From assembly GCA_945860295.1 (NCBI GenBank), contig CAMAQH010000005.1:1-64000 (forward strand): a stretch of DNA of 64,000 nt, written 5' to 3'. A program made the position numbers and the translations under genes. The notes under the pieces were generated by a model, which did not search any database, was not told the origin of the DNA, and was given only the letters and a program-made list of their open reading frames with translations. Shown in pieces: positions 58,289-64,000 of this stretch; position 1 is the first letter of the stretch, and each line of letters begins with the position of its first letter. The stretch comes from Prosthecobacter debontii. GTDB taxonomy: Bacteria; Verrucomicrobiota; Verrucomicrobiia; Verrucomicrobiales; Verrucomicrobiaceae.

Positions 58289-60210
58289 GGTGCGGACTCC
58301 TCCTGTCCTTGTTACCCCTGCTGTCCGTGACCGCGCAGCAGGCCACGGTGCCCTATCAGCCATCTGTGCTCACTGATAAGAAAGGACACGAGTGGTACAT
58401 CGAACAAAACGGCGGTCTCCAGCGCAATAGCAGCGGAGCTTCGATGATCGGAAACTGCATGATGCTACAGTTCGGCAATCAGCAGTTCTACAGCCAGCAG
58501 CCGATGACGACAGCGGATGGCAAAGAGCTTTTCATGAATGCTCAGCAGCCGATCAATGGACTCAGCATCACCCGCCGAGTCACCTTCATGGAGCGTGATG
58601 GTGGCCTGCGTTATGTGGATGAATTTCTCAACACCACGAGTCGTGACATCAACGCGACGGTGGAGCTGCGGCACAGTTTTAATAACACCGCCAAGTCACT
58701 GCTCACAAACCTTGGCCGCCTCATGAAAGACACGCTTGAGCCTACCGAGACAGGCTTCATCGGCCTACCAGGCGAATCAGATACGCATGCACCTGCGCTG
58801 CTTTTCACCGTCCGCGCGCCGAAGTCACCCCTACCAATGCGACTGACGGTGCAGAATAATAATCAGATCTCCGTCTTCCACACGCTGACCATTCCGGCAG
58901 GCAAGTCACAGACACTGGTGCATGGCATCGCTCAGATCAAAGTCGGGGCCAAGAATACGCCGGAGGAAATCACCAAAGCCTGCCAACCCTTCAGCATGGA
59001 TCGGCTAACCAAAGGCTTATCCAAAGCTACACTCAAAGCCGCTGCGAATCTCGGTGGTGTAATCGGCAGCTTTGGCTTGAATGAGTGGTTCCCAGCTGAG
59101 TTCTGGGGTGTAACCGCTAGCAGTTCAGATCAGCTCGCTCTCGGTAAAGACTCGCTCCTGAAAGGCAAGGCTACTTCAACCAGCGTGGCCATGATAAGAG
59201 ACTCTGAAAAAACGAGTATCGAGTGGGATCGCATCGCTGCAATCGCTGGCTCAAGTCACACTCAAGAGCCACGAGGCTGGCTCTGGCTGCGCGATGGACA
59301 ACGCTGGCAAGGCACGCTGGAGATGACCGACCTGCACTTCACTCTCATCAGCGGAGCCGATCTACCTTTGACTCAACTGGATCGTCTCATCCTGACTAAA
59401 TCCAGCGAGGCAACCCCTGCCCTGCTCAACACACTCATCGAACTCTGGAGCGGTGAACGTCTGGCGATCAAGCCACAGGGCGATCTTGTAGGCAGCTCGC
59501 CTTGGGGTCGCTTGGCCGTGCCCTGGCCGGAGGTCGTTGCCATGCAGAGTCAAAATAGTGAGACTCTCGGCGGCATGTTGTTTCTACAAAATGGCACTCA
59601 CGTCCGCATGATGCCTGAGCCTGGAAAGGTCACGCTCCAAACCACCAGCGTTGGCGCGCGGGACATCGACCTCAGCCAACTCCGTCACATCATCAAGCCG
59701 CAGGCAGCCAAGATGACTGAAGAAGACAGCGAACCCGCCAGTAGCTTCGTGGAACTCACGGGTGAACAACGTCTCGTTAGTCGCGTCACCACCCCTTCGC
59801 TGACCCTCATTACGACTTCTGGCCCGATCAAACTGGCACCCTCGAATCTCCGTGAGATGAAGGACATCAGCGATGACGCAGCTTCTGGCACCCAGCTTTT
59901 TAAGGCCGAACTATGGGGCGGAGGCCACATCACCGGCAGCCTTGAGGAAAGCCACATCCGTGTCGAAGAGCGCGGCTTCGCGTGGGACATTCCAGTGCGC
60001 CATCTCAGACGTCTATCGAATCCCATTCCTGTGACCGACAACGCGCTGATGCTCCGCATTGGCCAGCTATTACAAGACCTAGCGAACCCGCAGTGGAAAG
60101 TGCGTAAGACTGCCAACTCTGCTCTCCGTGAGTTGGGACCGCTGGCTAAAGGTAGTCTGCAAGAAGCACTCAAAAACAGCCACCGACGCCGAAGTCGCGC
60201 GCCGTCTTGA
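58285..60210 (+). CDS. Exported protein with the same repeated beta-motif, unknown function (3' end likely frameshifted)
   Basis: Overlaps previous gene by ATGA; repeats LWLRDGQRWQGTLEMTDLHFTLISGADLPLTQLDRLIL, LFLQNGTHVRMMPEPGKVTLQTTSVGARDIDLSQLRHII, AELWGGGHITGSLEESHIRVEERGFAWDIPVRHLRRL. Confidence 0.75.
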   Translation: MRCGLLLSLLPLLSVTAQQATVPYQPSVLTDKKGHEWYIEQNGGLQRNSSGASMIGNCMMLQFGNQQFYSQQPMTTADGKELFMNAQQPINGLSITRRVTFMERDGGLRYVDEFLNTTSRDINATVELRHSFNNTAKSLLTNLGRLMKDTLEPTETGFIGLPGESDTHAPALLFTVRAPKSPLPMRLTVQNNNQISVFHTLTIPAGKSQTLVHGIAQIKVGAKNTPEEITKACQPFSMDRLTKGLSKATLKAAANLGGVIGSFGLNEWFPAEFWGVTASSSDQLALGKDSLLKGKATSTSVAMIRDSEKTSIEWDRIAAIAGSSHTQEPRGWLWLRDGQRWQGTLEMTDLHFTLISGADLPLTQLDRLILTKSSEATPALLNTLIELWSGERLAIKPQGDLVGSSPWGRLAVPWPEVVAMQSQNSETLGGMLFLQNGTHVRMMPEPGKVTLQTTSVGARDIDLSQLRHIIKPQAAKMTEEDSEPASSFVELTGEQRLVSRVTTPSLTLITTSGPIKLAPSNLREMKDISDDAASGTQLFKAELWGGGHITGSLEESHIRVEERGFAWDIPVRHLRRLSNPIPVTDNALMLRIGQLLQDLANPQWKVRKTANSALRELGPLAKGSLQEALKNSHRRRSRAPS

Positions 60211-60263
60211 AGACCTACTTCAGACAGAAGAATGATCCGAAGATACTTTCCCTATAATCACAC

Positions 60264-60533
60264 ATGACTACAGACACTCCCGACAACACCGAACGCAATC
60301 TTGGCACTCAACCCCTTGACGCCATCCTTATTGAGCAAGCACTCGGCAATCACGAAATCGTCGCCGCTAGCTCCGAGCCAATCACACACAAAGCCGTGCA
60401 GCGCGCACGCAAAGGCCGCCGACTGACTGGCCACATGCAGCGCCGCATCACTGCCGCAGTGAACAAGGCTGTCGCACTGCAAGGCAAGACGCTGGAACGC
60501 GAATGGCAGGTGAGTGACTTGTTCACTTACTAG
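60264..60533 (+). CDS. Small basic hypothetical protein
   Basis: 89-aa ORF MTTDTPDNTERNLGTQPLDAILIEQALGNHEIVAASSEPITHKAVQRARKGRRLTGHMQRRITAAVNKAVALQGKTLEREWQVSDLFTY, co-directional with upstream genes. Confidence 0.65.
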   Translation: MTTDTPDNTERNLGTQPLDAILIEQALGNHEIVAASSEPITHKAVQRARKGRRLTGHMQRRITAAVNKAVALQGKTLEREWQVSDLFTY

Positions 60534-60539
60534 ACCCGT

Positions 60540-61988
60540 TCATTTCTTGGATAGGATCGTCATTTGGACTTCAAGTCCACTTGGCTCAAGTAAGCGGGCC
60601 GTGACGCTGCCTTTGCAAGCTTCGATGCATCTTTTCACGATAGCGAGACCGAGTCCGCTGCCGCCTGTGTGGCGGGCGCGGGCGACTTCAGGACGGTAAA
60701 ATGGCTCAAACAAGCGCGGCAAGGTTTCTGGTGGGACCCCCGGCCCTTGATCAGCAATCTTAATGATCGTTTGGCCATTTTCCTGAGAGGCCTGAATATG
60801 GATCGGCCCAGCGTGAGCCGCATAGCGGACTGCGTTGCGCAGCACATTGCCGAGCGCGCGATCAAGCGCTTTGTACAAAGTGTGAAGGGACAAATTAGCA
60901 GGCACATCGACAACCACACCGATCCCGGCAGCTTCGCGAGTGATGATTTGCTCGATGAGTTCGCGCAGATGAATTTCAACAGGTGTCTCACGATCAGGCA
61001 ACGCCTCGGCTTTTGAAAAAGTCAGCACTTCCTCAACAAGCTTAGCCATGTGTTGGAGTTCACCGTCGAGCTTCTTCAGGTAAGTGGATTGATCTGGAGT
61101 GCTGCGTTGCTCGACGATGCCTAGCGCCATCTGCATCCGGGCGATGGGCGAGCAAAGCTCATGAGCAACATCAGCCGTAATACGCCGCTGCTGCATGACA
61201 TAGTCACCGAGCTGCCCAGCCATCGCATTCACAGAAGTAGCAAGTTCACCAAGTTCATCGCTGCGTTTCTCTGGCACCCGCGCCTGAAAGTGACCATGCG
61301 CGATTGCATGAGCAGAACGATTGAGTTGGCTAATGGATCGTGTGATGCCACGAACGAAAGGCAGCCACAAAAGGGCAGACACGACTAGACAGGCAGCACC
61401 GAGTCCGATCCATGGCCAAAGGTCGATAAATAGCCCACCGCCTGTGACCGATTCAGAAGCCATCACCAGCGTCAGCGGCATGAAATCAGGGCCATAGGCC
61501 AAGTCGAGATGGATACCCGCCCAATACCGCGCCGGACTTCCAGTGCGCTGCATGAATCGCGGCTTTGGCGGCGCATCAGGCGGGCGGCCTTTGGCTTGAG
61601 GAGACTGCTTCGGAGGTGGTCTCCGAGCCGACGGCCGATCACCAGCAGGTCGCTTATCAGCAATTTTTGGCATCAAATCGGTAGGCACATCTAAAGGCTC
61701 TCCCATGACCTGAATTCCCCCACGATTAAACAACGCGAAGGCGACTCCATAGGCCTCGTCATACTGCTTCAGTGCGGCTGCCCACTCTCTTTCAGGCATG
61801 TGTGTAAGCTCATTGGTAACCTTATCACCAATCAGTGAAATCTGATCTCCTGCTGGCCCGAGAAGCATCCAATCGAGACTCATGTGAAACTGCATTTGCA
61901 GGAATCCAACCACGAGCAAAACAAGGATCAGCACATTTACCCCCAGCCAGGCCAACACTTTAATATAGATGGGAATTCCGCGACTCAT
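60540..61988 (-). CDS. Sensor histidine kinase
   Basis: Two TM segments, HAMP-like region, ADVAHELCSPIARMQMALG (H-box), NVLRNAVRYA (N-box), DQGPGVPPETLPRLFEPFYR, GGSGLGLAIVKR. Confidence 0.93.
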   Translation of the reverse strand: MSRGIPIYIKVLAWLGVNVLILVLLVVGFLQMQFHMSLDWMLLGPAGDQISLIGDKVTNELTHMPEREWAAALKQYDEAYGVAFALFNRGGIQVMGEPLDVPTDLMPKIADKRPAGDRPSARRPPPKQSPQAKGRPPDAPPKPRFMQRTGSPARYWAGIHLDLAYGPDFMPLTLVMASESVTGGGLFIDLWPWIGLGAACLVVSALLWLPFVRGITRSISQLNRSAHAIAHGHFQARVPEKRSDELGELATSVNAMAGQLGDYVMQQRRITADVAHELCSPIARMQMALGIVEQRSTPDQSTYLKKLDGELQHMAKLVEEVLTFSKAEALPDRETPVEIHLRELIEQIITREAAGIGVVVDVPANLSLHTLYKALDRALGNVLRNAVRYAAHAGPIHIQASQENGQTIIKIADQGPGVPPETLPRLFEPFYRPEVARARHTGGSGLGLAIVKRCIEACKGSVTARLLEPSGLEVQMTILSKK

Positions 61989-61989
61989 G

Positions 61990-62688
61990 TTAGCGGGTGG
62001 GAGCGATGAGTTGATAGCCGTATCCACGCACCGTCTTGATAAACTGTGGATTTTTTGGGTCATCACCGAGCTTCTTACGGAGCGTGGAAATGTGCATGTC
62101 GATGGCACGATCAAAGACATCCCATTCTCGATCAGCGACCTCTTCAATGAGCTGTTCGCGAGTCTTCACGCGTCCGTGCGCCTTGGCCAGCGAGATGAGT
62201 AGCCCAAACTCCGCTGGTGTGAGCGTAAGCGCTTCGTCCCCCAAAACGACACCATGGGATTCGGGATTAATGCGCAACGGACCGAAGATGATTTCCTGCA
62301 TCGGAGCCTGAGGTGTGGTTTCCGCCACCCAACCCGTGCGCCGCATCACCGCTCGGAGCCGGGCCAAAAGCTCACGCGACGAAAAAGTCTTCGGCAAATA
62401 ATCATCCGCTCCCAGTTCTAGTCCGACTACACGGTCCACCTCATCACCACGCCCTGTCAGCATCAGGACGGGCACTTTGGATTTAGCTCGAATCCGGCGC
62501 AGGACCTCAAAGCCATCAAAGCCCGGCATCATCACATCAAGAATAATCGCGTGCCAGACCTCAGCCGTCGCACGAGTCGCCCCATTGATGCCATCGTGCT
62601 CAGCTTCGACCTGGAAGCCCATCGGCCCAAGATAGTCTGCCACGAGCTGGCAGAGTTCCGCGTCGTCGTCGATGATCAAAATGCGCAT
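61990..62688 (-). CDS. OmpR/PhoB-family response regulator
   Basis: MRILIIDDDAELCQLVADYL, IILDVMMPGFDGFEVLR, C-terminal winged helix HISTLRKKLGDDPKNPQFIKTVRGYGYQL. Start trimmed from 62784. Confidence 0.95.
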   Translation of the reverse strand: MRILIIDDDAELCQLVADYLGPMGFQVEAEHDGINGATRATAEVWHAIILDVMMPGFDGFEVLRRIRAKSKVPVLMLTGRGDEVDRVVGLELGADDYLPKTFSSRELLARLRAVMRRTGWVAETTPQAPMQEIIFGPLRINPESHGVVLGDEALTLTPAEFGLLISLAKAHGRVKTREQLIEEVADREWDVFDRAIDMHISTLRKKLGDDPKNPQFIKTVRGYGYQLIAPTR

Positions 62689-62878
62689 GAAGGAAGTCAC
62701 ATACCAACTATCACCAGTCCCATCTTTCAGAGCGAGTTTCTTTACCGCATACTGACAAATCTCTCCTGACAACGACTCCATCAAACAGTCTCATCAAGAC
62801 CCAATTTCCCCAGCCCGTGACAATTCTTTAATTTAGTTTTGACATGCCGAACGCAATCAGACAGTCTCACTCCACGAT

Positions 62879-63556
62879 ATGAATAAATATCTCCTGCTCT
62901 CCATCCTCCCTATCCTCGCCTCCTGTTCTTCAACCCCGACATCGACGAAACTCTCAGACATTCCTGAGCGCCCGTCTCAAGGTTTCGCTCAAGATGGCGA
63001 GAGACATACGAACAACGGCTTATCTTACCCTCACCGTGGTGTGAATCAGGCGGCTGTTTCATCTCTTGATGTCACTGAGGATTCCGCGGGCTTCGTCAGT
63101 GGTGTCGGCACGCGTCAGGTGCGCAATTACGCAAACACCGGCTTCCACACTGCACGTCGCGGCAGTCATATCGTTCGCAAGGAAGGCACCCGCTATGCAG
63201 AAGTCGTCTATGATATCGATGACCAAGGCACCCAACTCGCTCACGATGAAACGATCGCTTACAGCAACTTCGTCGGAAACGGCATGGAGCGCACGATGCA
63301 TTCCGGTGGAACTCTCGTTTGTGGCGTAATGAAGACATATTCTAATGCAGTGGACAGCACGACTCGCGGTATCTTCGGTGGACTCCTTCGTTGTACTGTC
63401 CGTGACACCAAGAACTACATGGTAGGCAGTCTGAATGATGACTATCCAGTGGCAGACATGCCTGGTTCAGGTTTCAGAGGCACACTTCGCATGCCGGTGG
63501 CAGAAGTGCCAGTTGCTGAAACCAGTGGCAAGGCGGTTTATACGGCCTCGAAATAA
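62879..63556 (+). CDS. Hypothetical lipoprotein
   Basis: MNKYLLLSILPILASCSSTPTSTK: lipobox LASC followed by Ser/Thr-rich sequence. Confidence 0.75.
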   Translation: MNKYLLLSILPILASCSSTPTSTKLSDIPERPSQGFAQDGERHTNNGLSYPHRGVNQAAVSSLDVTEDSAGFVSGVGTRQVRNYANTGFHTARRGSHIVRKEGTRYAEVVYDIDDQGTQLAHDETIAYSNFVGNGMERTMHSGGTLVCGVMKTYSNAVDSTTRGIFGGLLRCTVRDTKNYMVGSLNDDYPVADMPGSGFRGTLRMPVAEVPVAETSGKAVYTASK

Positions 63557-63581
63557 TCTCCGACCTCTCTTCATTTTTTTG

Positions 63582-63615
63582 GAAAGGCGACTCTCATGAG
63601 TCGCCTTTCTTTTTG
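63582..63615. terminator. Intrinsic terminator downstream of the lipoprotein gene
   Basis: gaaaggcgactc-tcat-gagtcgcctttctttttgg: perfect stem, T-tract; may serve both convergent genes. Confidence 0.88.
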
Positions 63616-63616
63616 G

Positions 63617-64000
63617 CTAACGAGCGGAAACAAATCCTAAAGCAGCAAGCTCCTCGGCCAGACGCTCCATAGGTAGCCCCATGACATTGGTCCATGAGCC
63701 TTCATACCCGCTAAGAATCATCTCACTGCACTCCTGAATGCCATAGGCCCCAGCTTTGTCGAGCGGGTTCACCTGCGCATGATAGGCAGAGATGACCTCA
63801 TCACTGAGATCATTAAAAATCACATTGCTGATCACATGAAATCCCTTGCCCTTATTGCCGCCGGACCATGCCAAATAAACTCCCGTGCAGACTTCATGAG
63901 CACGTCCAGAAAGACGCCGCAGCATCTGCAAGGCTTCCGCGTGATCCTTGGGCTTGCCGAGCGGTTCCCCATCCAGATAAACGAGCGTGTCTGCGCCGAT
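63617..64000 (-). CDS. maf: Maf-family nucleotide pyrophosphatase, partial (N-terminus beyond right edge)
   Basis: Minus strand reads IGADTLVYLDGEPLGKPKDHAEALQMLRRLSGRAHEVCTGVYLAW...YEGSWTNVMGLPMERLAEELAALGF, open to the window edge; the track's Met at 63931 is internal. Confidence 0.93.
   Translation of the reverse strand: MGADTLVYLDGEPLGKPKDHAEALQMLRRLSGRAHEVCTGVYLAWSGGNKGKGFHVISNVIFNDLSDEVISAYHAQVNPLDKAGAYGIQECSEMILSGYEGSWTNVMGLPMERLAEELAALGFVSAR

Overview
This 64-kb window has the gene content of a Verrucomicrobia-type bacterial chromosome (lineage inferred from gene content only). I see no CRISPR array, rRNA, tRNA or transposase gene. The left edge holds a large minus-strand exported protein (1..3034, running off the window) built from 543/546-bp tandem Ig-like repeats; the supplied ORF track missed it because it has no stop codon in the window. 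Recognisable housekeeping genes include obgE, carA, a pilT-like ATPase gene, acs, secA, pyrD, ispF, aspS, queG, pdhB, eda and maf. rnpB (RNase P RNA, minus strand, ~46155..46590) is also present, and its 3' end overlaps the annotated 5' end of a xerC/D-like recombinase ORF. Accessory content suggests sulfated polysaccharide catabolism: three sulfatases that all end in K/G-rich tails, two right-handed beta-helix proteins, kdgK-eda, SGNH hydrolases and a decayed lyase-like gene. Other notable items are a fused beta-ketoacyl synthase with a degenerate second half next to a non-canonical AMP-binding protein, a decayed sugar transferase joined to a thioredoxin fragment, an inverted decamer-repeat element at two or three intergenic loci, a REP-like hairpin, and a probable frameshift at the end of one of two adjacent beta-repeat proteins. 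All family assignments come from reading motifs; no database search was run.
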